Assembly: GCA_019973155.2 (NCBI GenBank) | Contig: BPQB01000001.1 | Coordinates: 1,364,001 to 1,428,000, forward strand | Direction: 5' to 3' | DNA: 64,000 nt | Source: Phanerochaete sordida | Taxonomy: Eukaryota > Basidiomycota > Agaricomycetes > Polyporales > Phanerochaetaceae | In this document: one piece after another, positions 53,467 through 64,000 of the stretch | How positions within the stretch are numbered: position 1 is the stretch's first letter | How the letters are laid out: the number at the start of each line of letters is the position of its first letter | Program-made: the position numbers and the translations under genes | The notes under the pieces: generated by a model | Told to the model about the DNA's origin: nothing | The model's database searches: none | Seen by the model: only the letters and a program-made list of their open reading frames with translations

Positions 53467-56400
53467 TTATTTTTGCCCTGACTCTGGGGGCTTCTGGCCA
53501 AACGCAAACGTGCCCGTTCCGCTTGACGCACCAAAGGCAAACGCGTTCGGCGCCGCCTGCGCTGGCGCAGTGGTGTTGGACGCAGCACCGCCAGCGCTCG
53601 CACCAAAGGAGAACGCGGCCCCTGCGCCTGGCGTCGAAGTACTGCCGAAGGTGAAGTTGGCCTTCGGGGCAGGGGCTGAGCTGCCTGCTGGCGCCGTAGA
53701 CGGTTGCGCGGCGGTATTTTTCTGACCAAAGCCGCCTCCGAAGGAGAATGTTGGCGCGGCTGTCGATGCGGGCTGCGTGGGACCAAACGCCGGTGAGGTC
53801 TTTGGGCCCTCAGCTGCGTTGTTTCCCGCTGCACTTGATGGAGCGGTCCCGCCAAGCTTCGATGTGTTTCCGAACATCGAGGAGCCAGAGCCAGATGCAG
53901 CGGTGTTTCCGAAGCCAAACGCGGACTTAGGTGGTGCACCAGCGGGAGTTGTGCTGACGGTCGCGCCGAACGCAGACCCGAACTTCGGAGGCTGTCCTGC
54001 AGGGGTCGTGGAGGCAGCATTCTGGCCAAAGAGCATGCCCGGGGCAGGGGTGCCAGCCGGTGTAGTGCTCACACTCATGGGGGTAGCCGTGTTGTTCGCG
54101 GGTGTCTGAGGCTCTGTGGGCTTCATGCCGAACATCGAGTTTCCGCTCGGAGTCCCTGCTGGCGTGGTTGAGGCACCGAACAGCGGCTTCTGGTTCGCCG
54201 GAGTCGAGGGGAACGCAGTCTGCCCAAACGCTGACTTTGGCTGAGGCGTCGCGGGCACGTCTTTCGGCGCACCAACGGCACCGAACAGAGCGGACGATAA
54301 TCCATTCGCTGACGTGTTACCGAAGGCGCCAGGACCCGAAGGCGCACCGAAAGCGAACTTCGGGGCCTCAGGCTTCGCAGGCTCTGACGACGGAGCAGCA
54401 TTGGCGGGCTTGGAGGAGAGGCCGAAGTTGAACTTGACGGGTGCACTGCTGCCAGCGGCGCCTGGAGCTGCAGGAGCCGCAGCGGGTACGGCAGGCGCGG
54501 CGGTCTTGCCAAACGCAAACGAAGTCGACGGCTGAGATGCAGCAGAGGTAGCAGGGGCGGCTGGGGCGGCGAAGCCGCCCATGCGGGCCAGCAACGAAGA
54601 ACCTTGAGTAGACTCCGTGGACCTCGACTCAGCAACCCTTTCCTCAGATTTCTTGCTCGAATCAGCGGCAGCGCCAAAGGTGAAGGGCGACCTGGCGGCT
54701 TGCTGAGAAGACGGCTGGTTCGAAGCGGGAGCGCCGAAGGGATGAGAGGCGGACGACGTTGGCTTGTTCTGAGTGGCATTTCCGAAGACGTTCGCGGTGG
54801 ACGAGGGAACGGTGGACGGCTGAGCGCTTCCAAACGAGTTGGTGGCCGGCGCAGGAGCAGCAGGCTTCGGGAAGAGATTCATGGGGGCAGTGGGCGCGGG
54901 CGCGGCAGCGGCGGCAGGTGCGGGTTGCCCCGGGTTACCGAATGCGAACGGAGAAGAAGCAGCAGCAGCAGGGGCCTTCACTGGCTCGGCAGCCGTGGTG
55001 GAAGTGGTAGGGAAGGTGAGAGTAGATGTTTTTGCCGGTTCAGCCGGTTTGGGGGCCGAAGACGGGATAGAAAGCGACGGTAAGTCCGAAGGGGAAGCTT
55101 TCGCAGCGGGAGCACCAGACGGAGCAGCAGGCTTGGAGAAGGTGAACGTAGAGGCAGGCTTGGTGGGCTCAGTAGATGTCTTCGCGGGGACTTCGGCAGC
55201 CTTAGCGGCAGCGGGGACAGAGGGGAATGCCATCGGCGCTGTGCTAGATGTGGCTGCAATCTTCTTCTCGGCAGCAGCCTCTTCAACCTTCGCCTTCTCG
55301 CGCAATCTGGCCATAGCAGCAGCCTCAAGATCCTGCTTCTCCCACTTGGAGTAAGACTTCGAAGACTTGACCTTGGGGCTTTCCGGCGCAGTGGGAGGAG
55401 TAGGGGTAACGATTGTTGAGATGCGACGTTGCAAGCCGTTGGAAGAGCCTGATGCTGGGACACGAAGGGCATGGTTGGCACTGACCGATTTACCAAGGGC
55501 GAGGGTCTTCCGACCAGCCTCCTTCTGTGCAGCAGAGCCCCAAAGGAGCCTTTTACCCTTGGAAGGCGATCCCTGCGTACTTGTTCAGCACGACCATTTG
55601 AAGAGACAGGTGCAGAACATACCAGTTCCTCGGGTAGTTCCATGTTTGAGGCGGAATGCGATTGCCAAGCGAGTTCGTTGTGCTCCTTGGCAGCTTGATA
55701 TTCTTCCTCGGACAACCAGGTCTCCACATAGACATCGATATTTGCCTGGCGGTCGGGGTGTTCGGAGTCCTTAGGCTAATATACAGGCATGACGAGGTTA
55801 GCGTGGGCATAATGCGATTAGAAGACCACAAACCATCGGGAAGAGAGAGCGTGACTTCTTGACAAGTGATTGTCTGAGCCTCTGACCGTTCGGACCGACC
55901 TTAAACTTGATGCCATTAGTCTCCCACTCCTCGCCGATGTGACGACCTTTGCAGAGAGGATCGTTTGATACCATGCCATCGTCCGACAGGAAGTCTCCAA
56001 GTCTCGGAGAACGTCTGCCACGCTTGTACCGAGCAACATGTTTCGACGGCGAGTCCGAATCTGATTCGTCCTCATCCATCTCCGGTTCGCGAACACGCTT
56101 TCGGCCGCGCGCGTTGAGCAGAGACTTCTTGTGAGCCAGACGACGACGCCTGTTGGACCGGTGCTTATCCTCGTCTTCGTCTTCCGCGGACGACTCGCCG
56201 ACGCCGATAGTGGATCCAGCTTCAGCGCGGTCACGCTTCTTGCCACGCATGATCTTCATATCCTGGCCGACCTTGCGAGCCCGCTTGTCCCTGCCGATTG
56301 CCTTCGATGACTCGAACCCTTCATCCTCCTCGAGGCTGGCCAAGCGCTTCGTGCCTCGCTTGCGGGGCGCGGGAGGTGCTTCATCTACGTCCATGTCGTC

Positions 56401-57304
56401 ATCGATGTCGCCTTCCCACTGCCCATCCTCGTCCGTTGCATCTAGCCGAGACTTCTTTGCGTCCTGTTCGTCTTCGGATTCCGCTGCCTCCTCATCCCGA
56501 GCATGCTTGTCACCTGCTGCCGCTGAGGGGCCGCCACGCGTGAAAGCCGGGGCGTATAGTGTCTGCTTACTGCCGGAAGGAGCAAGTCCTTCATTACCGG
56601 CTTCCTGAGGGGCACCCGGACTGCAGTTACATCGAAGTCAGCTGACGTACGCAGGTATAGAACGTGAGCTTACATGTGCAGGTCGGATTCGCTTGCGGTA
56701 GTGGTTTGCCCGGACGTGCGGCGGGATTCAGTGTAGCTTGACCGTGCTGGAAGTGTAACCTCTTCGAGGACTTGCGACTGCGACGATTGTGGGAGTGCAC
56801 CTACGGAATGTGTTAGAAGTTTGGCGAGGAAAATGCAATGAGGATGTACCTGGAGCCTGCCTCTGGCGAGTGGCCTGACCTAACATAGCCGAACCTTGTC
56901 TGCTTGCAGAAACACCCAGCACCACAGGAGGAAGACGGAGACCCTGCTTCGACTTTCCCTTCTCCACCATGTTCCGTTCCCTCTGATCCCGCTTCACAGC
57001 GGCATATGCTACATTGAAAGGCCGATGGTCGCTATCCGGGATGCCGTGTCTTCTCCGCATCGCCCTACAGAACAGTGATGAGGGCTTGTTTGTCAAGTTT
57101 GAGAAGTGGTAAACCGTACCTGCGGTGCCGTTGCTCTTGGTATTGGCGGTAATGCGGTGTGTACGTGTAGAGGCCAGCGGCGGCAGCGATGAGAATGAGG
57201 CCATAGAATAGTATACCGGTGAAGCTGGGCCCGGAGAGCGCAAATAATGGCTCGGGGCGGGCAACGTGAAGTTGCCCACCAAGGATGTCGGAGCGGTCAT
57301 CCAT
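53467..57304 (-). CDS. FG-repeat nucleoporin with N-terminal transmembrane segment
   Basis: Six exons (57120-57304, 56850-57064, 56674-56800, 55834-56620, 55623-55775, 53467-55572) give 1190 residues. Residues about 27-48 form one hydrophobic helix (FTGILFYGLILIAAAAGLYTY). Residues about 180-400 are basic/acidic with several KR-rich nuclear-localisation-like clusters (KRGTKRL, DKRARK, NRRRRLAHKK). Then come the short motif GKRLLWGS and a region with KWEKQDLEAAAMARLREKAK. The last 550 residues are alanine/proline/serine-rich with more than 20 FG dipeptides (FAFG, PFGAP, SMFG, GGFGQK), the permeability-barrier type. N-terminal membrane helix, NLS region, then FG repeats is the arrangement of vertebrate Pom121 and differs from yeast Nup1. 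I infer a membrane-anchored pore component. Confidence 0.82.
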
Positions 57305-57887
57305 GCCGTCTGAAGCGACGACGAGCGGAAGTACGCGACGGCGGGGAACAAGAGAGATTTCGCGCCTCTGTGGCGCGCAGCGGTGCTATACGGGCGGAGT
57401 TGGAAACGCCGAAGGCGAGCCTTATATGGCAGATTCTCACGGTCAGTGCACCTGCGTCCGACGCTTTGGCCTGGCTGTACACAAAAGCCTGCCCCTGGAC
57501 AATGCGGCCACCTCGTGTGGCCAGGTCTGACAGCAGCGGCGGCCACGCGCAGATCATGCAGCGGATGAACGTGTGAACGGCAGTGCGCGCTGCGCCTGAG
57601 GGTGTGAACAGCGCTCTCGACTTGACCGTCTTCTGAGGGGCCGCGAGCCCCGTTCGCGGCCCCAGACTGTACTCCCCTGCGGGTCCATGCCGAATTTTAC
57701 ACACCGGGGATGAGTCTGCTCTGATGTCTGGTGGTGAGAATAGTGACCGTGGCCCGGCCTGAGCCACGTGGAAAGGCCCTGAGACGCTCTTTATTAGCTG
57801 GGGATCCCATAGCCGCTGAATCGAACGACCGTTTCACAGCCGGCTTGTTTCACGCTTCCACCACATCCTCTCCTCTCGTCCCTCCCA
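57305..57887. promoter_or_regulatory. Divergent promoter region, nucleoporin / cytochrome b5
   Basis: 583 bp between start codons on opposite strands. No TATA element stands out on either side. Confidence 0.45.
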
Positions 57888-58580
57888 ATGGCCACCAAAA
57901 TCATCACCTACGACGAGCTCAAGGCCAACTCCACCAAGGACAGCCTCTACGTCCTGCTGCACGAGAAGGGTTCGTTCCCTCTTTACAGCCAATCGGAACG
58001 CGCGCGTTATACTGACTTCTTGCGTGTCAGTGTACAATGTCACCAAGTTCCTTGACGAAGTGTGTGCCAACATTGTCGGTACCGTCGCGCTTTGACGAGC
58101 TCATCCTGTTGCGTAGCACCCTGGTGGCGACGAGGTGATCTTGGCTGAGGCCGGTGCGTAACACAATTGTAGTTGGATTCCTTCCGCTCACCACGTCGCT
58201 GTATTCGCAGGCAAGGACGCGACGGAGGCTTTCGAAGATGTTGGCCACTCCGATGAGGCCCGGGCACTGCTCGCGGATATGCTTGTCGGCGAGTTTGAGA
58301 AGGGCGGCGTACGTGGCTCGTTTACCTCTCACCGCTTTATCATTAACAAAAGTCCCGCATTATAGGAGCTGAAGGTCAAGACTGCCGGCAAGTCCTCTGT
58401 CTCGCAGTCAGCAGCAGTGAACAACGCCGTCCAGCAGGGTTCAAAGTGCGTATCTCAAGTGTTTTGTCGCGGTTTCACACGTTGATAACTTGCTCAATCT
58501 CCAGTCTCATGTACTTTGTCCCTCTTGGCCTCCTCGGAGCTTACTTCGCATGGCGGTACTACTCAAGCGGCTCCATCTGA
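57888..58580 (+). CDS. Cytochrome b5, tail-anchored
   Basis: Six exons (57888-57969, 58031-58059, 58117-58153, 58211-58308, 58366-58445, 58505-58580) give 133 residues. The heme domain has [17 protein letters not shown] and the second heme ligand in [10 protein letters not shown], the two histidines of cytochrome b5. A short linker leads to a C-terminal helix ([19 protein letters not shown]) that anchors it in the ER or outer mitochondrial membrane. It donates electrons to fatty-acid desaturases, sterol enzymes and some P450s, so it could support the P450 in this window, though nothing local shows that. Confidence 0.95.
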
Positions 58581-59139
58581 GCACTATGTAGACGACTAGT
58601 TTCCGCATACCGGCTGCTGTCCGTATGACAGTGCTTTACACGCATGCCTTTCCCTTCGCTCTATGTTTCTCTGGAATATATCTTACGTGTGATACGGCTT
58701 TTTTGGTCTCAACTAGATTCTGTTGCTCCCTACATTGCATCGAGACTCGTTACTTTGACACACGCCTCGCCTAAAGTCTGACCGTGTGCTGCCTGGTCCT
58801 GCGCTCAGCGAGTGACACAGAGGGTGATACTTTCCTGTGCTCAGGCTGCGATCTGTACCTCACGCTGCCGTTTCACTGTGTCTCGTGCCCAAGTCAAGCA
58901 ATACCAATAAACTGTGCCTACACAGCCTGCCCTTCTCGCGGTAGCCACGGAGGAGTCTATCTGCGTCGCGACATTCGTGGCAGCACCGCTGGAGTGAACT
59001 CCGGACCACCGGACCCATGTGGGCGCTTGTAGCGCGTCACCGTCCAGCAGCGGTGCGCCCGTTCTTGTTCTCCTCCCATCTACACCCTGCGCGATACTCT
59101 GGTCCTCGCCAGCGCGAGGAGGATTGTGCGCGCCGAGAT
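58581..59139. other. Intergenic
   Basis: 559 bp between two plus-strand genes; no gene, tRNA or repeat recognised. Confidence 0.5.
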
Positions 59140-59748
59140 ATGCCTCCACAGCTCCGTCTGAACGCCGTGGCGTTCGTATCGCCCCAGAACCATCCCATAT
59201 TAATCCGTACTTTCTCTCAGCCCCGTCAGGATGAGCTAAAATACCATTACATCGCCCACACGAGTCTAGATGTGATAGAGGAGCGGAGTGAGTTTGCTGT
59301 TTCTATCGTACGACGACTCCAGGTTCCCATGCTGACAAAAATATCCAGTCGCAGCCGCGAACGCGACAAAGTCGACCGAGTGCTACCTCGGCCTGTTGTA
59401 CGTGGAGGACGTCGCCGTCTACGGGTACATGACCCCGCTGAAGGTGAAGATCATCATCGCACTCGAGCTCTCGGATGCAGTCGTGCGCGACGCGGACGTC
59501 ATAGCGGTGCGTCCCCCTGTGCTAGCGCACACCGCGGCTCGCTCACTGTCTCGCCCGTCCCATAGATATTCAGGGCGCTGCACACCGCGTACCGTCGCTC
59601 CGTCGCCAACCCGTTCCTGCGCCTGAATGCGCCCGTCGACAACGTCGCGGATCACGCCGTGCTGCTCCAGGCGGGCAGCGCGCGCTGGAATGGCTTCCGC
59701 CGGCGCGTAGACGAGGTGGGGCGCTCGGCTGGCGTTGTAAATGCATGA
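59140..59748 (+). CDS. TCA17: TRAPP subunit 2-like protein (TRAPPC2L/Tca17)
   Basis: Three exons (59140-59287, 59349-59506, 59566-59748) give 162 residues. The longin-like sedlin fold is visible: LNAVAFVSPQNHPILIRTF, LKYHYIAHTSLDVIEER, CYLGLLYVEDVAVYGYMTPLKVKIIIAL and the C-terminal helix FRALHTAYRRSVANPFL. This pattern (YHYIAHTSLDVIEE) separates TRAPPC2L/Tca17 from TRAPPC2 proper. The protein takes part in TRAPPII assembly at the Golgi for Rab GTPase exchange. The tail after NAPVDN is longer than in yeast by about 40 residues. Convergent with the Rtp1 gene, 275 bp apart. Confidence 0.9.
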
Positions 59749-60023
59749 GTTGCAGCAGTGAGTGAGGGGTCTGCATTCTGTGTGAGTGAACGAAAGCTTC
59801 AGGTCTTGGCCACCGTTTGAGACGGCGGCTTCGGCCGGTCTACCGTCTTGGGGGTGTTTTGCTATTCTCTGGGTCAGAGGTGGTAACATGCTTATTTGGA
59901 CCAAGATCAACACTGCCTTCTTATTGACTCAGCTCTTTAAAGGTCGAGACAGCTGGGACAGATACGGGGCATACACAGCATAGCCGGATGTAATAGTGAA
60001 CATTAGCTTAATGCAACGTATAT

Positions 60024-63000
60024 CTACAAACCGAGCATCGCTTCAGCCAGGCTGTCCAGCTCTTCCAAAGTCTCCTTCGCCATTACACGAACCACCAGAT
60101 CCTCGTCTGTCGCTGCGACGTAACCGATGGTGGTCTTCGCCTTCCGCATCAGCTCTCCGGGCAAAGCGTAGACCGCTACCGTGGATACGTCCTCCAGCTG
60201 ACCGGCGAAAGCTCTTGCAAGCAACGAGACGAAGTACAATGCGGATCGGCGGAGCGTTGGGATCTTCGAATTGTTTGTCGTTGGTTGGTATTCCACAGCG
60301 TCTCGCTTCGGTTTGGGCTTCTCCTTCTCTGGACCTTCTTTCATTCCAGGACCTTCTTCGACCGCGTTTTCCTCTGCAGCTACATCCGCGGACTGTGCTG
60401 GCCGCTCTCTCGGCTTCTGAACCGCAGGCACGGACTCCAACTGCAGCAGATCGAGCATCGCACCTGTCAGGTCAATCGCGTACGGGAGTACCGCCACCGC
60501 GCTCGTGTTTGCAAATTGCGCGAGCAGCGACAGCGCGGACGTCCGCAGGGCTGTGGGGAGGTGCGGCGCGCGTACCACCCCGAACAAGGGCGGGACGAGC
60601 AGGTCCGCTGTCCAGACATCAGCGCCGAGTGCACGCGCGAAGCGAGCGTGGACATACCGTATCCCGGGAGCGCGTCCCCGCACCGCTTGATGACCTGGCC
60701 GAGGGCCTCGCCGACGCGGGTCTGCGTGTCGACATCGAGCTGCGTGAGCGCGGTGCCGCCGACGCCGGCGAGGCCCGCTGCGTACGCGTCGACGAGCCCC
60801 CGGAGCACGTCGCGCCCGAAGCCGTCGGCCATCGCCGCGAGGCCCTGCACTGCGTTCAGGAAGATGTACGAGTCGTCGTCCTGGAGCGACTGCAGCAGGA
60901 TGCTGAGGATGCCCGGCACGAGCGCGCGGTCCAGCGTGGGCTCCTGCAGCGTGCCGTCCCGCGAGGGCCGCGCGGAGACGAGTTGGCGCAGGAGCAGCAG
61001 GCCGTGGGCGCGCACAGGCAATATCGGGTCCTGAAGCAGCTTGAGGGCCTTTTGGTAGGTTTCCTGGGGGCTCTCGCCGGATTTCGCACTGTCTTTGGGT
61101 GCTTGTGACATGGAGGACGAGGCGAGACGCGCAGTTAGGACCATGCGAGCCTCCCTTGCCAATGGCTTGATTACTTCAGATGAATTCTTGGCTAGCGATT
61201 CAAGCAGAGGGAAGATCTCGTCCAGAATTGGAGTTGTCTGGGTGTTGAGATTGGGATTCGCTATCGCCCTGTCAGATTTAGATTACCGGTGTGCGAGACA
61301 ACATACCTTCCATGACGGCAAGTAATAGATTCAGCGCGGTAGAGGTCATGTCTTCGTCTGAGCCTTCGCGAGGACCAGAAGGCTCGTCTTCATCGTCGCT
61401 GTCGCCTTCAACGGTCTCATCATCGCTGACCTCCTCAACGTCGACAATGCGGAGGTCCGCGAGCTTCAGACCCGTCTGTTTGACAGTAGTTGTCTCACGC
61501 TTCGCAGGAGGCTTTTTGTCTTGTGTCGCTGTCTGTAACGCATGCTTGATGAAAGACAAGATGTGATCAGGTTTTTTCAGAATATCAAATGCCGAATCGC
61601 CCGAGGAAAGCTGGTTCTGAATCTGAACGATGAGCTGGAGGAACAGAAGGGTTCTGTGGCAATCATTAGATGCTACTATCACAAATCCTAGAAGAAAAGG
61701 GCCATACCTCATCGGATCGGCTTCGAGAGAAGTTTTACTTTCTCTGTACGACTCCAGCAATCGGACGAACAATTCTCCGACGATATCTGAGCGGTCGAGA
61801 GACTTCAGAAACGCGACAAAATGTGCAGGGTCTGGACGAAGTTGCAAGATGTTGGCATCCATGTCAAATTCTCCTGTCTCTTCGGCTCGCTGTAGGTCCT
61901 CCGGTGTGAACATGCTTAGCTGTGGCATAGCGTCCCCACTGCATAATCGGTGAGTATGCATGGTAATACATTTGGTGTACAAGACCACTTACTGCTCCAC
62001 CCTTGAGATCTCACCAGCTATGTCGACGCGCCATTCGCCGCCCTCGCCATCGACCACTAACCGTAGAGTCGCGATCCCTTCTGCACCGTCTACAAGTCTT
62101 CCCCATGTCCTCAAAAGGCCTCGAACTGTGGTCCTCAGCACAGGTTCTGACGTCTTGATGGAGTCCAGGGCCCACAGGAGTGCATAGAGAGCCGGCACGA
62201 TAGGCGTAAGCAGATGAGATATTAGTTCTGGCGAGGGGTCGGTGTTCGAGAGAAGAGTTTGCAGAGTACGAATGGCCTGACTAGGGGTGATTCGAAGTAT
62301 ATCCGCCGCAGATGCCGAGCCAGTGCTCTTGAGGAAAGCTCCCTGTGTGACTTCTAGGAACGGCCTTTGAAGGGTCGGTAGCAAAAGACGCGATACAAGG
62401 GTGCTCGCTCTGTCCTTCTCGTTCTCTGAGGAGAGCATCCTGGATAATGAAAAAGCTGCTGCTCTACGGTGGGAAAGCGGAGTGTCGTCTTCAGCGGACA
62501 GTATTGACAGCAGCTGCTGCGTGATGTTGCCATAATATTGCTAAAAAGATATGAGAGAACGTCTATTGCCAGAGAAGAAGTAATCATACAATCTCATCTA
62601 TCCCTGCCGGTAGCGATCGTAATAGTTTGGAGACACTATCCAGCTTCTCGAATGGGGCATCCTCTCCGGAGACGTCTTCACCGGCGAACAGAGCGATGAA
62701 GAGGCCCCGGACGCCACCGTGGCGGAGTATTTGGCGGCTCATGAGGTAGCTGCACGCTTTGCGCACATATACCAAGGAGGCTTGGTCCGAGAGAAGGCTG
62801 CTCAGAGCAGTAACGCTTCGAGAAACGGGCAGCCTTCAAATGATGTCAGAGATGCCTTCTGCGTGTGATCAAGTAAGCACTAACATATTGATAAGATGCA
62901 GTACAAGGGGTCGTAAGGTATCCAGGGGTTGGACAGACTCACTTGACAGAGATTTCGGCAGCCAGCCTAGCACGAAGCAAGGCTTGAGTAAGTCGCCTAG

Positions 63001-63573
63001 ATGCCTGTCGACTATGGCAGAGGTAATATGAGTCGCGTTCAAGGGGCCTTGAATGCCGGACGGTAGAAGAAGTCGCACGATACGCAAGAGGATGGAAGAC
63101 AACAATTGATAGTCCTCAGGGACACTTGTGAGGTCGATGATATTGACTTCGGTTCGACGTCTTCCGCCTGGAGTGGTACTGGGGATAGATGCAGAGATTC
63201 GAGCAAGCAGCGGTTCTACTGCCCATTTGAAGGTCAGAGAGAGGAGGGTTCGTAACTGAGCCAAGTCGCGTGTGCCCAGCAGCTCTTCGGGTGCGTCCTT
63301 CTCCGACATCTGCCCGGCGGCGGCAGCTGGTCCGTTCGAGCTAACGATATGCTGCACCTCTTCGACGATGGTGAGTGCTTCCTGACCTGTGCAGAGTTGG
63401 ACAGCCTCTAGTGACGAGCCGACGTCGCTTGCTTGCTCTTTGCCTGAGACAGAGTAGTATTGCAGGAGTCTAGAAGTAAGCACGTCTTGTAAATCGGATT
63501 TGCGTTCTGACTTTGTGGTACCAGCCAGAATTGCACCACGCTGTAGCGCAGAAAGTAGTTTTGAGCTCTGCAT
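60024..63573 (-). CDS. RTP1: Rtp1/TANGO6 RNA polymerase II nuclear import factor
   Basis: Seven exons (62885-63573, 62590-62833, 61993-62540, 61708-61938, 61307-61653, 60658-61260, 60024-60607) give 1081 residues, matching the size of yeast Rtp1. It is an all-helical HEAT-repeat protein. The RTP1_C1 region is recognisable (LPVRAHGLLLLRQL, DDDSYIFLNAVQGLAAMADGF) as is the C-terminal RTP1_C2 block (RRSALYFVSLLARAF, YVAATDEDLVVRVMAKETLEEL). The segment YVRKACSYLMSRQILRHGGVRGLF also fits. Rtp1 links RNA polymerase II to nuclear import and R2TP-dependent assembly. The first intron (62834-62884) uses a GTTAGT donor; this choice restores HLINMLPVSRSVTALSSLL. The start at 63573 is preferred to upstream frames without an ATG-family match. 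Confidence 0.88.
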
Positions 63574-63751
63574 AATGCCACCCGGACAGGTGTAGCGGCC
63601 AGCTGGTAACCTGGGGCGAGGGATAGTGGAAGCTTGAGGCCAAAGTCGAAATAGTAAGCGGCGTGTGGCGTAAGCGCGTAAATGAACGTGGGAATCTCGC
63701 GCTAGCGGCGTCACTGAGCGGGGAGAACATCCTCCAATCCTCGAACACACC
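63574..63751. promoter_or_regulatory. Bidirectional promoter, RTP1 / C9orf78-like
   Basis: 178 bp between divergent start codons, no TATA element seen. Confidence 0.5.
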
Positions 63752-64000
63752 ATGATCAAGAAACGCACCCGCCCCCAGCCTCGTCTCAGGCAGCCTTCGC
63801 TTGAAGTCGAGGACAAAGACTCTGAAGCCCAGGAGGACGAAGGCGGGGAGAAACTAGCGTATGTGACTTACCACTCGTTCCAACAGCTCGAGTTCAGGTG
63901 GTTCATAGCTCAGTCTTGCAGATCTTATCGAGCTGCGAAAGCTTAGGCGTGCGCGAGAAGGCATAGACATTGCCAAGCTCAGCAAAGGCGACGTGAAGAA
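63752..64000 (+). CDS. TLS1: C9orf78/HCA59-Tls1 homologue, 5' part
   Basis: Two exons in the window (63752-63858 and 63914 onward, running off the end). The peptide starts MIKKRTRPQPRLRQPSLEVE, has an acidic stretch, then ALADLIELRKLRRAREGID and IAKLSKGDVKK. This is the conserved N terminus of the HCA59/C9orf78 family (fission yeast Tls1), a spliceosome-associated factor linked to correct splicing of telomere and heterochromatin genes. The acceptor at 63913 was chosen over AGs at 63886, 63897 and 63921 because only it gives this frame with a 55-nt intron. Confidence 0.88.

Noticed and set aside
52884..54029. 381-codon minus-strand open frame
   Set aside because: It overlaps the FG-repeat exon in another frame; the arginine/leucine/proline composition is a shadow of alanine/proline-rich codons.

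Overview
This window is nuclear DNA of a filamentous fungus, most likely a mushroom-forming basidiomycete (Agaricomycetes). Genes are split by many 45-80 nt GT-AG introns, coding DNA is GC-rich, genes are packed on both strands, and protein families are fungal (DUF7025-type AAA ATPases, fungal glutaminase A, Atg22, TPR-CHAT and NACHT proteins, fungal metallothionein). I placed exon junctions by hand from splice consensus, reading-frame arithmetic and fit to remembered family sequences. No alignment or transcript data were available. Genus is not determined.

Layout. 1-1.5 kb: 3' end of an Atg22-like vacuolar permease and a MYND-finger protein. 2.7-8.8 kb: tandem pair of paralogous AAA+ ATPases whose promoters were duplicated with them. 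9.4-9.6 kb: a 36-residue, three-exon metallothionein on the minus strand. 12.2-15.0 kb: secreted glutaminase A (minus). 16.6 kb: a possible 64-residue gene. 17.7-19.7 kb: cytochrome P450. 21.2-23.5 kb: class I CPD photolyase. 24.0-27.2 kb: TPR-CHAT protein with a damaged catalytic region. 27.3-30.1 kb: TXNDC9/Plp1-like gene and Pelota/Dom34 on a shared 165-bp promoter. 30.7-32.4 kb: Nop13-like RRM protein. 33.5-35.9 kb: ferric reductase with iron-type GATA sites upstream. 36.9-39.6 kb: NACHT NLR-like protein. 39.8-44.0 kb: Pus7 and OMP decarboxylase, divergent across 104 bp. 44.1-46.1 kb: Tpa1/Ofd1 dioxygenase. 46.9-47.8 kb: Rcf2/HIG1 protein. 48.6-49.1 kb: inverted duplication and palindrome. 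49.5-52.7 kb: unknown coiled-coil membrane protein. 53.5-57.3 kb: FG nucleoporin with an N-terminal membrane segment. 57.9-59.7 kb: cytochrome b5 and a TRAPPC2L/Tca17 subunit. 60.0-63.6 kb: Rtp1/TANGO6. 63.75 kb to the end: start of a C9orf78/Tls1 homologue.

Functional themes. The right half (27-64 kb) is mostly housekeeping: translation quality control, ribosome biogenesis, RNA modification, pyrimidine synthesis, respiratory complexes, nuclear pore, vesicle tethering and RNA polymerase assembly. Several neighbours share short divergent promoters. The left half is accessory: duplicated ATPases, metal binding, P450, secreted glutaminase, photolyase and TPR-CHAT, separated by 0.5-2.6 kb gaps. 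No transfer RNA, ribosomal RNA, CRISPR array or intact transposon was recognised. The points most worth follow-up are the AAA duplication with intron gain, the hidden metallothionein, the iron GATA sites upstream of the ferric reductase, the stop codon/optional intron in the CHAT gene, the Pom121-like nucleoporin layout and the inverted duplication near 48.9 kb.
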